Shown in pieces: positions 33,060-41,556 of a stretch of DNA of 64,000 bases (position 1 is the stretch's first letter; each line of letters opens with the position of its first letter). A program made the translations under genes and the position numbers. The stretch covers positions 1 to 64,000 of the forward strand of contig NZ_RJAC01000006.1 of the NCBI RefSeq assembly GCF_003999975.1, written 5' to 3'. Source of the DNA: Actinoplanes solisilvae (lineage in GTDB: Bacteria > Actinomycetota > Actinomycetes > Mycobacteriales > Micromonosporaceae). Under the pieces are notes generated by a model, which was not told the DNA's origin, searched no databases, and worked only from the letters and a program-made list of their open reading frames with translations.

Positions 33060-33646
33060 CCCGGATCCTCCAGGCGTTCGACTTCGAGGTCGTCGCGGTC
33101 GTCGGCCGCGGACCCGACGTGCTGCCCGCCCTGCTCGATCACAAGCCCGACGTGGCCGTCCTCGACGTGCGCCTGCCGCCCACCTTCACCGACGAGGGGC
33201 TGCAAGCCGCGAACGAGGTACGCCGGCGGGCGCCCGGCCTGCCCATCCTGGTGCTCTCCCAGCACGTCGAACCCCTGTACGCGCGGGAGCTGCTCTCCGA
33301 CCGCCGCGGCGGCGTCGGCTACCTGCTCAAAGACCGCGTCTCCGACGTCGCCCAGTTCATCGACGCGGTGCGGCAGGTCGCGGGCGGCGGCACGGTCATG
33401 GACCCCGAGGTCGTGGCCCAGCTTCTCGACCGCAGCCGGCCCCTCGACGTGCTGACCCCCCGTGAGCGAGAGGTGCTCGGCGAGATGGCTGCGGGCCGGT
33501 CCAACGCGGCCATCGCGAGCCGGCTCTTCGTCACCGAGAAGGCGGTCAGCAAGCACATCAACAACATCTTCACGAAGCTCGGGCTGCCGCCGTCAGAGGA
33601 CGACAACCGGCGCGTGCTGGCCGTGCTGGCCTACCTGGACAGCTGA
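33011..33646 (+). CDS. LuxR/NarL-family response regulator
   Basis: A 211-residue regulator. The receiver has acidic pocket AEDH, the phosphoacceptor Asp in DVAVLDVRLPP (about 54), and Lys in YLLKDRV (about 107). The C-terminal HTH is LTPREREVLGEMAAGRSNAAIA through VSKHINNIFTKLGL. GGAG lies seven bases before the GTG start, inside the kinase gene. It probably activates or represses the divergent desaturase. Its 3' end overlaps the convergent LLM gene by 16 bases. Confidence 0.94.
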   Translation: MRVVIAEDHALLRDGLTRILQAFDFEVVAVVGRGPDVLPALLDHKPDVAVLDVRLPPTFTDEGLQAANEVRRRAPGLPILVLSQHVEPLYARELLSDRRGGVGYLLKDRVSDVAQFIDAVRQVAGGGTVMDPEVVAQLLDRSRPLDVLTPREREVLGEMAAGRSNAAIASRLFVTEKAVSKHINNIFTKLGLPPSEDDNRRVLAVLAYLDS

Positions 33647-34560
33647 GGGAGAACCTCCGACGCGATCAGATCCAGGTGGTCGAGATCGTCCATGTCCGTG
33701 ATGCGCAGGTGCACGCGGGAGGCGCCGATCTCGTGCATCTCGTTGATCCGCTCGACGAGGCGCGCGGGGGAGCCGACCACCGGGTCCTCGGGCGGCAGCA
33801 CGCTCTTGACGTGCAGCGGCGCCTCGCGGCGGGCGGCCTCGGCGTCGGTGCGCCCGATCGCGACCACGATGCCCGCCGACAGGGTCAGTTCGCGTCCGGT
33901 CTTCTCGGCGGCGGCCCGTACGCGATCGAACGCGAGGGCGGTCTCGGCGACCGTCTTGAACGGCATGTTGAACTCGTCGGCGAAGCGGGCCGCGAGCTCC
34001 GGCGTACGCCTGGGGCCTCGGCCTCCGACGATGATCGGCGGGTGCGGGCGCTGAACCGGGCGCGGCAGGGCGTGCGCCTCGACGAGCGTGTAGTGCCGGC
34101 CGTCGTACGAGAAGGTCTCGTCCTCGGACGTGCCCCACAGTCCGGTGAGGATCTCGAGTTGTTCCTCGAGACGGTCGAACCGCTCGCCGACCGGGGGGAA
34201 CGGGATGCCGTACGCGGTGTGTTCGCGCTCGACCCAGCCGGCGCCCATGCCCAGCTCGACGCGGCCGCCGCTCATCTGGTCGACCTGGGCCACGATGATC
34301 GACAGTGGACCGGGCAGCCGGAACGTGGCCGAGTTGACCATCGTGCCGAGGCGCAGGGTCGTCGTCTCGCGGGCCAGGCCGGCGAGGGTGATCCACGAGT
34401 CGGTGGGGCCCGGCAGACCCGGGTCGGGAGTGAGCGCGCGGTAGTGATCGGCCCGCAGCAGGCCTTCGAAACCGGCGTCCTCAGCCTGCCGGGCGAACCT
34501 CAATTGGGTGTTGTACGTCGCACCCCGGTGAGGCTCGATGAACAGACTTACACGCATCAT
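33631..34560 (-). CDS. LLM-class F420-dependent oxidoreductase
   Basis: A 309-residue luciferase-like enzyme that starts MMRVSLFIEPHRGATY. Typical motifs are GFEGLLRADHY, ETTTLRLGTMVNSATFRLPGPLSIIVAQVDQMS, GRVELGMGAGWVEREH and PIIVGGRGPRRTPELAARFADEFN. The last of these contacts the F420 phosphate in relatives. Substrate unknown. It is only distantly similar to the LLM enzyme at 17454. No operon partner on its strand. Confidence 0.88.
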   Translation of the reverse strand: MMRVSLFIEPHRGATYNTQLRFARQAEDAGFEGLLRADHYRALTPDPGLPGPTDSWITLAGLARETTTLRLGTMVNSATFRLPGPLSIIVAQVDQMSGGRVELGMGAGWVEREHTAYGIPFPPVGERFDRLEEQLEILTGLWGTSEDETFSYDGRHYTLVEAHALPRPVQRPHPPIIVGGRGPRRTPELAARFADEFNMPFKTVAETALAFDRVRAAAEKTGRELTLSAGIVVAIGRTDAEAARREAPLHVKSVLPPEDPVVGSPARLVERINEMHEIGASRVHLRITDMDDLDHLDLIASEVLPQLSR

Positions 34561-34792
34561 CGTCCCTTATGAACAGCGATCGGACGCATACCGCACTCAT
34601 CATCAGCCATCGTGCGGCATACGTCTACTTCGGCTTTTGAGACGAACCTGTCATCGATGCATGCACCAGTTTGCCCTACGATCCCGGTCGGGACACCTCT
34701 GGTCCCAAGTTCTACCCCTCAAGGCCCCGGTGCCCAGATTCGCCGGGTTGCCGACTCCCCCATCGACCGAACCATGGTCGGGAAGGATCACG

Positions 34793-35833
34793 GTGCACAG
34801 AAGGACCCTCGTTCGTTCCGTTGTCGCCGGCGCACTCGCTCTGACCATGAGCGCGGCCGCCGGGTGCAGCAGTGACGACTCGGCTGACGGCGACGGTGGC
34901 AGCAGCGGCGCCTCGCTCGAAAAGATCACTTACCTGACCTCGTTCGGTGTCTTCGGCCGCGACTCGTACGCCTACGTCGCGCTGGAGAAGGGCTACTTCA
35001 AGGACGCCGGCTTCGACGTCGAGGTCAAGCCCGGCTCCGGTTCCGGTGAGAACATCAAGTCGATCGTGGCCGGCAACGCCCAGTTCACCCCGATCGACCT
35101 GACCGGTGGCCTGATCGCGGCCGGTGGCAAGGACAAGACCACCGGCTTCACCGCCGTGGCGGCCATCCAGCAGCGCACCATGGCCGCGATCATCGCGCTC
35201 GAAGGCAGCGGCATCAACTCGCCCAAGGACCTCGAGGGCAAGACGATCACCGACCAGCCCGGCTCGGTCGTGAAGACGCTCTTCCCGACCTACGCCAAGC
35301 TCGCCAACGTCAACGACAAGAACGTCAAGTTCCAGAACGGCAAGGCGCCCGAGCTGATCGGCATGCTCGCGAGCGGCAAGGCGCAGGCCATCGGCCAGTT
35401 CGTCGTGGGCAAGCCGACCGTGGAGACGGTCGCGGCCGGCAAGAAGGCCGTCGTGCTGCCCTACAGCGACTACCTGCAGGACCTGTACGGCAACGTGCTG
35501 ATCACGTCGACCGACTACGCCAAGGCCAACCCCGAGAAGGTCAAGAAGTTCACCGGGGCGCTGCTCAAGGGTCTCGCCGACTCCATCGACAACCCGGAGG
35601 AGGCCGACAAGATCCTGCAGAAGCACGTCAAGACGGCCAAGCCCGGTGGTGCCGCCGCCGAGCTCACGCTGATGGGCCCGTACGTGAAGTCGGCCGCCGC
35701 CGGCATCCCGGTGGGCGCGCTCGACGCCGAGCGGGTCGCGCGCAGCATCGCGATCCTGCAGGGTTCCGGTCAGGTTCTGCCCGGCCTCACCCCGGAGCAG
35801 GTCATCAACTTCGACCTGACCCCGAAGGCCTGA
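34793..35833 (+). CDS. NitT/TauT-type ABC solute-binding lipoprotein
   Basis: A 346-residue lipoprotein with lipobox Ala-Ala-Gly-Cys (about residue 24). The mature protein has the NMT1/SsuA pattern: KITYLTSFGVFGRDSYAYVALEKGYFKDAGFDVEVKPGSG at its start (residues about 40-80, named only by ends), IVAGNAQFTPIDLTGGLIA, and IALEGSGINSPKDLEGKTI. Ligands in the family include sulfonates, nitrate, riboflavin and pyrimidine precursors; none can be chosen here. The GTG start has GGAAGGA upstream. A long in-frame extension to 34538 lacks conservation. The permease gene follows after a hairpin. Confidence 0.9.
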   Translation: MHRRTLVRSVVAGALALTMSAAAGCSSDDSADGDGGSSGASLEKITYLTSFGVFGRDSYAYVALEKGYFKDAGFDVEVKPGSGSGENIKSIVAGNAQFTPIDLTGGLIAAGGKDKTTGFTAVAAIQQRTMAAIIALEGSGINSPKDLEGKTITDQPGSVVKTLFPTYAKLANVNDKNVKFQNGKAPELIGMLASGKAQAIGQFVVGKPTVETVAAGKKAVVLPYSDYLQDLYGNVLITSTDYAKANPEKVKKFTGALLKGLADSIDNPEEADKILQKHVKTAKPGGAAAELTLMGPYVKSAAAGIPVGALDAERVARSIAILQGSGQVLPGLTPEQVINFDLTPKA

Positions 35834-35853
35834 TCGCCCTTTTTGACACACGG

Positions 35854-35879
35854 GGTGCGCGCCGGCGACGGCGCGCACC
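35854..35879 (+). terminator. intra-operon hairpin between binding protein and permease
   Basis: GGTGCGCGCC and GGCGCGCACC are perfect 10-base arms around a 6-base loop, 20 bases after the binding-protein stop and 22 before the permease start. It may act as a partial terminator or mRNA stabiliser that keeps binding protein in excess over permease. Confidence 0.65.
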
Positions 35880-35901
35880 TTCCCCCGTTCTAGGAGCACC
35901 G

Positions 35902-36729
35902 GTGCAAGACACCCTGACGCCCCCGTCGGAGGCCACAGTGGCCCGTCCCTCCCGCCCCGCCCGGCGGTGGTCGCCCGGAGTGGTGGCCTGGCCGGTGCTC
36001 GGCATCGTCGTCACCATCGCGGTCTGGTGGGCGGTCGTCGAGATCTTCGAGATCCAGCCGATCATCCTGCCGTCGCCCGCCGCCGTGTTCGGCGGCTTCC
36101 TCGAATACCCCGAGCTGCTGGCCGACACGACGTGGGACACACTCCGCGTCACCCTGATGGGCTTCGGCCTGTCGGTCGTGATCGGCGTCGCGCTCGGCAC
36201 CGCGATCGCCGCGTGGAAACCCTTCGAGCGCGCCTTCGGCCCCCTGCTGGTCGCCCTGAACGCCGTGCCCAAGGTGGCCATCGCCCCGCTGATGATCGCC
36301 TGGTTCGGGTTCGGCACCAAACCCGTGCTGGCCATGGCGTTCCTGCTCTGCTTCTTCCCGATCGTGCTCTCCACCGCGACCGGCCTGGCCAGCACCCCCA
36401 GCGACCTGGTCGAGCTCACCCGGTCGCTGGACGCCACCCGCACCCAGACCTTCCTTCGCGTACGGGTCCCGGCCGCGCTGCCGCAGATCTTCGTCGGACT
36501 GAAGCTCGCCATGCCCCTGGCCGTGATCGGCGTGGCCGTCGGCGAGATGCAGTCGGGCGGCGTCGACGAGGGCCTCGGCACGATCATCGTGCAGACCGCG
36601 GGTCAGGGCGACACGGCCACCGCGTTCGCCGCCCTGACGCTGATGGCGCTGGTCAGCATCGCGCTCTACTACGCTCTCGTGCTGATCGAACGGCTCGCCC
36701 TGCCCTGGGTGCGCGGCACGACGGCCTGA
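35902..36729 (+). CDS. NitT/TauT-type ABC transporter permease
   Basis: A 275-residue inner-membrane protein with six predicted helices. The cytoplasmic EAA-like loop is ELTRSLDATRTQTFLRVRVPAALPQIFVGLKL (described from about residue 172 to 203). GTG start with AGGAG eight bases upstream. It follows its binding protein, but no SsuB-type ATPase follows. The ATPase at 36810 belongs to another class, so this importer must borrow an ATPase encoded elsewhere or have lost its own. Confidence 0.9.
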   Translation: MQDTLTPPSEATVARPSRPARRWSPGVVAWPVLGIVVTIAVWWAVVEIFEIQPIILPSPAAVFGGFLEYPELLADTTWDTLRVTLMGFGLSVVIGVALGTAIAAWKPFERAFGPLLVALNAVPKVAIAPLMIAWFGFGTKPVLAMAFLLCFFPIVLSTATGLASTPSDLVELTRSLDATRTQTFLRVRVPAALPQIFVGLKLAMPLAVIGVAVGEMQSGGVDEGLGTIIVQTAGQGDTATAFAALTLMALVSIALYYALVLIERLALPWVRGTTA

Positions 36730-36809
36730 CCTTCCGGGGGTTTTCCCCCAAGCACAGTCGGAGGATTTCCGGCTTCTGGGCACCCTCGGCAGTGCCTAGC
36801 GTCGATCGT

Positions 36810-37535
36810 GTGATCGAACTACGTGAGCTGACGAAGCGGTATGGCGGCCGGACCGCCGTCGACGGGCTGAGCTTCCACGTTCAGCCCGGCGCGGTGACCG
36901 GCTTCCTGGGGCCCAACGGGTCCGGCAAGTCGACGACGATGCGCATGATCCTGGGACTCGACGCCCCGGACCATGGACAGGCCCTGATCGACGGGATCCC
37001 GTACGCTGGCCTGGCCTGGCCTTTGCGGTCGGTCGGCGCGCTCCTCGACGCGGGAGCCTTCCACCCCGGTCGCAGCGGACGCGCGCATCTGGCCGCACTG
37101 GCCGCGAGCAACGACATCCCCGCCTCCCGCGTCGATCGGGTGCTCGACATCGTCGGCCTGTCCGACGTGGCGACGCGGCGCGCGGGCACCTACTCGCTCG
37201 GCATGCGCCAGCGGCTCGGCGTGGCCGTGGCCCTGCTCGGCGACCCGGGCGTGCTGCTGCTCGACGAACCGGTCAACGGGCTCGACCCCGAGGGCATCCG
37301 CTGGATCCGCGACCTGCTGCGCGGGCTCGCCGCCGAGGGCCGCACCGTGTTCGTGTCGAGTCACCTGATCGCCGAGATGGCGCTGACCGCCGACCGGCTC
37401 GTGGTCATCGGCCGCGGCCGGCTGCTGGCCGAGACGACCGTCACCGAGCTCGCCGCCGGCGACGACAACCTCGAGGACGCCTTCTTCCGGCTCACCTCGC
37501 AGGTCACCGACTATCGCGGGGGAGCAGCGGCATGA
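36810..37535 (+). CDS. ABC-2 exporter ATP-binding protein (BcrA-like)
   Basis: A 241-residue ATPase starting with GTG. Walker A is GPNGSGKST (about 32-40), signature YSLGMRQRLGVAVALL, Walker B VLLLDEPVNGLDPEGI, switch His in SSHLIAEM. The VNGLDP and SLGMRQRLG forms mark the drug/bacitracin exporter class (CcmA/BcrA). It overlaps the permease gene by four bases. The 80 bases upstream separate it from the NitT/TauT operon. Confidence 0.93.
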   Translation: MIELRELTKRYGGRTAVDGLSFHVQPGAVTGFLGPNGSGKSTTMRMILGLDAPDHGQALIDGIPYAGLAWPLRSVGALLDAGAFHPGRSGRAHLAALAASNDIPASRVDRVLDIVGLSDVATRRAGTYSLGMRQRLGVAVALLGDPGVLLLDEPVNGLDPEGIRWIRDLLRGLAAEGRTVFVSSHLIAEMALTADRLVVIGRGRLLAETTVTELAAGDDNLEDAFFRLTSQVTDYRGGAAA

Positions 37536-38302
37536 AGACGTACGGTTTCCGGCAGGCGGCCCGGATGGAGCGGATCAAGCTGACCAGCGTCCGTACGACG
37601 TGGTGGCTGGCGATCGCGGCGGTGGTCTCGATGGTCGCGTCCGGCGTCGGGGTGGGGCTCGGCTACCGATCGCATACCCCGATCGCCACGACCGCCCAGA
37701 TCCTCAACAACAGTCTCGGCGGCGCGATCCTGGCCCAACTGCTGCTCGGCGCGCTCGGCGTCCTGCTGGTGACCGGCGAGTACGGCACCGGGATGATCCG
37801 CTCGACCTTCGCCGCCGTTCCGAGGCGCCGGGTCGTCCTGGCCGCCAAGGTCGCCGTCGGCGGCAGCGCGGCCCTCATGATCGGCCTGGTCGCGAGCTTC
37901 GCCGGCTATCTCAGCGGCCAGCTCGCCATCCGCGGGACCGCCATCCCGGCCGCCTCCCTGAGCGACGGCGCGGTCCTGCGAGCGGTCGTGCTGACCGGCG
38001 TCTATCTGGGCGTCAGCGCGCTGCTCGGGGTCGGCATCGGGGCGATCGTACGACACTCGGGCGCGGCGATCGGCCTGCTGTTCGGCCTGATGTTCGTCCC
38101 CACGATCGTGGCCGGCCTGTTCGGCGAGGACGGGATCGCGATCGGCCGTTTCGTCCCGCTGCTGATGCTGCTGAACTCGATCGCGGTCCTCACGCCGACC
38201 CCCGGCCTGTTCTCCGGCGCAGTCAGCGTGCTGGTCGTGGGTGGTTACGCGGCGGCCGCGGTGGTGGCCGGTGGCCTTCTGCTCCGCCTTCGCGACGCGT
38301 GA
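37532..38302 (+). CDS. ABC-2 type permease
   Basis: A 256-residue membrane protein with six hydrophobic segments, the usual size for BcrB-like permeases. The N-terminus AARMERIKLTSVRTTWWLAIAA and the loop GEYGTGMIRSTFAAVPRRRVVLAAKV are typical of this class. It forms an exporter with the preceding ATPase. Its stop overlaps a GTG that is one candidate start of the following kinase, so exporter and two-component genes are probably one operon. Confidence 0.9.
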   Translation: MKTYGFRQAARMERIKLTSVRTTWWLAIAAVVSMVASGVGVGLGYRSHTPIATTAQILNNSLGGAILAQLLLGALGVLLVTGEYGTGMIRSTFAAVPRRRVVLAAKVAVGGSAALMIGLVASFAGYLSGQLAIRGTAIPAASLSDGAVLRAVVLTGVYLGVSALLGVGIGAIVRHSGAAIGLLFGLMFVPTIVAGLFGEDGIAIGRFVPLLMLLNSIAVLTPTPGLFSGAVSVLVVGGYAAAAVVAGGLLLRLRDA

Positions 38303-38319
38303 GCAGCGATAATGGGCTG

Positions 38320-39612
38320 ATGTCCGCGCTGCGCGCCCCGTTCACCCTGATGGCCCTGCGCCAGGTGGTGTTCTGCGTCGCCGGGGTGCTCAGCGCGGTC
38401 GCGGTCCTGGTCGCGCCCGCGCTCGTGCCGGGCGCGGGCGCCCTCGTCCTCTGGCTATCCGGGGCCATGACCGAGCGGCCCGCACCCGTCGTCGCGCCCG
38501 TGTTCCTGGTCCTCTTCCCGGTCACCGTCGCGCTTCTGATCGTGCTGGCCGCCCCGGCCGGGCGCGCGCTGGGCTCCGTACAACGTGCTCTGGCCGGGCG
38601 TCTGCTCGGCGAACAGGTCGACGCCCCGCCGACACGGTCATCGGGGTGGCGCGCCGTCGCGTACGGGCTGCTCAAGGTGCCTCTGGCCATTCCCGAGGGG
38701 TACGGCGCGTTCTGCTATGTGTTCGGGGTGGTCAACCTCAGCTATCCGGTGTGGTGGCCGCTGTTCCGTAACCACCCGCCCGGCACGACCCTCGGGCCGG
38801 TGCACGCGCTGACGCCGTTCGGTCTTCTCAGCACGCGGAGCTTCGCCGGCACCTTCCTCATCGCCGCCGCCGGCCTCGCGATGCTGCTGGTTGCGCCGTG
38901 GCTGATGCGAGCCGGTACGTCGCTCGACGTGGCCGCGATGCGCCGGCTGCTCGGTCCGCGCCAGGTCGCCGAGCGGGTGCGTGAACTGCAGGTCAGCCGG
39001 GCCCGGGCGATCGACGACGCGGCCGCGATGATGCGCCGCCTGGAACGCGACCTGCACGACGGCGCGCAGATCCGGCTGGCCACCCTCGCGATGAACCTCG
39101 GCATGGCCAACGAGAAGCTCGGCGCCGACGGGCCGCCCCCCGACCTCGACCAGGCCCGCGAACTGGTCGCGCTCGCCCACCGCGGCGCCAAAGACGCCCT
39201 CGCCGAGCTGCGCGACCTGGTGCGCGGCATCCACCCGCCGGTCCTCGACAGCGGCCTCGGTGACGCGCTGGCCACGCTCGCGACCGGCAGCGCCATCCCG
39301 GTCACGGTGACCGTCGAGCTGCCCTCGCGGCCCGCGCCGGCCATCGAGACCATCGCGTACTTCTGCGCGGCCGAGTTGCTGGCGAACGCGACCAAACACA
39401 GCCGGGCCTCCTCGGTGCGGCTCGACGTCGCCGGCTCGGGAGGGCACATGACGGTGACCGTTGCCGACGACGGGGTCGGCGGGGCCGATCCGGACGGGCC
39501 CGGGCTGTCCGGTCTGGCCCGCCGCATCGGGGTCGTGGACGGCCACCTTCGCGTGGCCAGCCCGGCCGGAGGGCCAACCCGCGTCGAGATCTCGCTTCCC
39601 CTGGAGTTGTGA
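38320..39612 (+). CDS. sensor histidine kinase, NarL class
   Basis: A 430-residue kinase. The N-terminal half has four to five membrane segments with a short extracytoplasmic stretch (LSYPVWWPLFRNHPPGT). HisKA_3 is in LERDLHDGAQIRLATLAM (His about 247). N box is AAELLANATKHS, G1 VADDGVGGADP, G2 GLSGLARR. ATG 38320 is used; a GTG at 38299, overlapping the permease stop, is in frame and equally plausible. It is clearly paralogous to the kinase at 31764. Location suggests it senses stress on, or substrates of, the ABC-2 exporter. Confidence 0.9.
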   Translation: MSALRAPFTLMALRQVVFCVAGVLSAVAVLVAPALVPGAGALVLWLSGAMTERPAPVVAPVFLVLFPVTVALLIVLAAPAGRALGSVQRALAGRLLGEQVDAPPTRSSGWRAVAYGLLKVPLAIPEGYGAFCYVFGVVNLSYPVWWPLFRNHPPGTTLGPVHALTPFGLLSTRSFAGTFLIAAAGLAMLLVAPWLMRAGTSLDVAAMRRLLGPRQVAERVRELQVSRARAIDDAAAMMRRLERDLHDGAQIRLATLAMNLGMANEKLGADGPPPDLDQARELVALAHRGAKDALAELRDLVRGIHPPVLDSGLGDALATLATGSAIPVTVTVELPSRPAPAIETIAYFCAAELLANATKHSRASSVRLDVAGSGGHMTVTVADDGVGGADPDGPGLSGLARRIGVVDGHLRVASPAGGPTRVEISLPLEL

Positions 39613-39614
39613 TC

Positions 39615-40271
39615 ATGCGAGTGGTGATCGCGGAGGACGCCGCGATGATGCGCGAGGGGCTCGTCCGGCTGCTCACCGACCGCGGCTTCGAGGTGTGCGC
39701 GGCCGTCGGCGACGCCACGGCGTTGCGAACCGCGATCGCCGCCTCCGAGCCCGACGTCGCCATCATCGACATCCGCATGCCCCCGACCCACACCGACGAG
39801 GGTCTGCGCGCCGCCATCGACATCCGCCGCGACCACCCCGCCGTCGGCGTGCTGGTCTTCTCCCAATGGGTCGAGACCAGGTACGCCACCCGGCTGCTGG
39901 CCGACCGTCCGACCGGCGTCGGCTACCTGCTCAAGGACCGCGTCGCCGACGTGGCCGACTTCGTCGACGCCCTGACCCGGGTGGCCTCCGGCGGCACCGC
40001 CCTCGACCCCGAGGTGGTCGGCCACCTCATGCGGGCCGGGCAGGAGACGGCCGGGGTGGCGTCGCTGACCCCTCGGGAGAGCGAAGTGCTGTCACTCATG
40101 GCTGAGGGCCGGTCCAACGCCGGAATCGCGGCCGCGCTGGTCATCACCCCCGGCGTCGTCGAGAAGCACGTCGCGAACATCTTCGCGAAGCTCGGGCTGC
40201 CCTCCTCGGAGAGCGACAACCGCCGGGTCCTCGCCGTCCTGCGCCACATGCTGTTCACGGATAGAGCGTGA
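39615..40271 (+). CDS. LuxR/NarL-family response regulator
   Basis: A 218-residue regulator. Receiver acidic residues are in IAEDAAMM, the phosphoacceptor Asp in DVAIIDIRMPP (about 54), Lys in YLLKDRVADV. The HTH is LTPRESEVLSLMAEGRSNAGIA through VEKHVANIFAKLGL. It pairs with the kinase before it. ATG 39615 chosen over the GTG at 39609. Its last 17 bases overlap the convergent gene at 40255. Paralogous to the regulator at 33011. Confidence 0.93.
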   Translation: MRVVIAEDAAMMREGLVRLLTDRGFEVCAAVGDATALRTAIAASEPDVAIIDIRMPPTHTDEGLRAAIDIRRDHPAVGVLVFSQWVETRYATRLLADRPTGVGYLLKDRVADVADFVDALTRVASGGTALDPEVVGHLMRAGQETAGVASLTPRESEVLSLMAEGRSNAGIAAALVITPGVVEKHVANIFAKLGLPSSESDNRRVLAVLRHMLFTDRA

Positions 40272-40998
40272 GTCTCGGGCTGGTGCCGGTGCGGGTCAGA
40301 TCGGCGACGGCCGGCAACTCCGCGGGAGGGCCGGCCGCCACCACCTGGACGACCGTGCCGTCCGGACGGAACACGGTGACCGCGCGCTGCTCCCGGGACA
40401 AACCCAGATCCATGACGTCGGAAAAAGCCACCGCGCCGTCGGGCAGGTCGGTCCGGGTGCAACTGGGATCCGCCGGGTTCAAACAGGCCGGCGCGCTGTC
40501 GACCGCGGCGGGCCGGACCATGACGGCCCAGGAGCCGTCGCCCAGAACAGCGGCCGCGCGATATTCGTCGGCCTTCGGCTCATAGAAGAACTCGACCCGG
40601 CCACATTTCGTCTTCGGCGACGGACGGGCGCCCGGAGGCAGCAGGCTCGGCAACGCCGCGGTCAGTCGCTCGGCGGCGACGTCGGCCGTCTCGGGCAGCG
40701 GGCCGTTGCGCGGGACGATCGTGACGTCCTTCACGAAGTCCGGGGGTGTCGGGTGGACACAAGGCGTTCGGGACGTCGTCGGCGCAGCGGCAGGCGGTGT
40801 CGCGACGGTCGGCGACGGCGACGACCCGGCCAGGGTCACCGAGATCCCCGCCGTCACGACCACTGCCGCCCCGGCGGCAACCGCGGCCCACCGGCTCCGG
40901 CGGCGACGGCGCTCGGCGGTGATCAGCTCGTCCAGGTCGATGCTCGTGGGGGGTGCGTTGTCGCTGGCCGCGCGCAACAGGGTCGACAGGTCATCCAC
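40255..40998 (-). CDS. single-pass membrane protein linked to SigE-family sigma factor
   Basis: A 247-residue protein: a cytoplasmic N-terminus of about 36 residues with LDELITAERRRRRSRW, one membrane helix (about 38-58), and an extracytoplasmic domain with four Cys (CVHPTP, KCGRVEF, APACLN, SCTRTD). It overlaps the sigma gene by eight bases. Small proteins of this layout follow SigE-family sigma genes in Streptomyces and Actinoplanes and probably tune the sigma factor, but it has no ZAS zinc motif, so an anti-sigma role is inference only. Confidence 0.7.
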   Translation of the reverse strand: MDDLSTLLRAASDNAPPTSIDLDELITAERRRRRSRWAAVAAGAAVVVTAGISVTLAGSSPSPTVATPPAAAPTTSRTPCVHPTPPDFVKDVTIVPRNGPLPETADVAAERLTAALPSLLPPGARPSPKTKCGRVEFFYEPKADEYRAAAVLGDGSWAVMVRPAAVDSAPACLNPADPSCTRTDLPDGAVAFSDVMDLGLSREQRAVTVFRPDGTVVQVVAAGPPAELPAVADLTRTGTSPRLTLYP

Positions 40999-41479
40999 GA
41001 GGGGCCTCGCTCTTCATCAGGGTTCGCAGGGTCTGCAAGGCTCGTGCGGTCTGACTCTTGACCGTTCCGGTCGTGCACTCGAGCTCAGTTGCCGTCTGCT
41101 CGACGGACAGGTCGTAGAAGTACCGCAGCACGATCACCGCCCGCTGCCGTGGCGCGAGCCCATCAAGTACGGCCAGGATCGCCATCCGGTCGGTGACCGG
41201 CTCGTCCACTCCCGCAGCCACCGGGTCGGGCGGCGCCTCCCAGAACTCCTCCCGCCGCCACGGCCGCCGCCGCTCGTCAAGCAGGCACCGCAACAGCACG
41301 CGACGAACGTACGCATCGGGGTCGTCCATCGCCGACACCCGTCGCCAGTGCCGCAACAGCTTGATCAGCGCGGTCGACACCAGGTCGTCGGCCAGATGCC
41401 AGTCCCCGCACAACAGAAACGCCGCCCGCCGGAAACTGTCCAGCCGCGCACCCACGTACTCCCGATATTCGATCCCCAC
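40991..41479 (-). CDS. SigE-family RNA polymerase sigma factor (ECF)
   Basis: A 162-residue ECF sigma factor. Region 2 includes FRRAAFLLCGDWHLADDLVSTALIKLLRHW, region 4 includes LAPRQRAVIVLRYFYDLSVEQTATELECTTGTVKSQTARALQTL (each described by its ends). The YFYDLS and GTVKSQTARAL motifs mark the actinobacterial SigE/SigM-like (SigE-70) group. It is co-transcribed with the membrane protein downstream by translational overlap. Confidence 0.92.
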   Translation of the reverse strand: MGIEYREYVGARLDSFRRAAFLLCGDWHLADDLVSTALIKLLRHWRRVSAMDDPDAYVRRVLLRCLLDERRRPWRREEFWEAPPDPVAAGVDEPVTDRMAILAVLDGLAPRQRAVIVLRYFYDLSVEQTATELECTTGTVKSQTARALQTLRTLMKSEAPRG

Positions 41480-41556
41480 CAGAGCCCCTCGCCAGCCGTC
41501 ACCTACGACTCAAACGGAGGCAACGGCGACCAGGGTTGTCATCGGCTGCCGGAATC

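Noticed and set aside
34561..34792. A riboswitch upstream of the NMT1-type binding protein
   Set aside because: I looked for TPP-type CTGAGA and SAM-type conserved blocks and saw none; only a short GGGAC/GTCCC hairpin at 34690-34706.
36810..37535. The ABC ATPase as the missing ATPase of the NitT/TauT importer
   Set aside because: Its signature and Walker B forms are of the exporter class and it overlaps the ABC-2 permease by four bases.
40255..40998. Classical zinc-binding anti-sigma factor
   Set aside because: The cytoplasmic part lacks the H-x3-C-x2-C motif, and the Cys residues are all on the extracytoplasmic side, so I left the role open.
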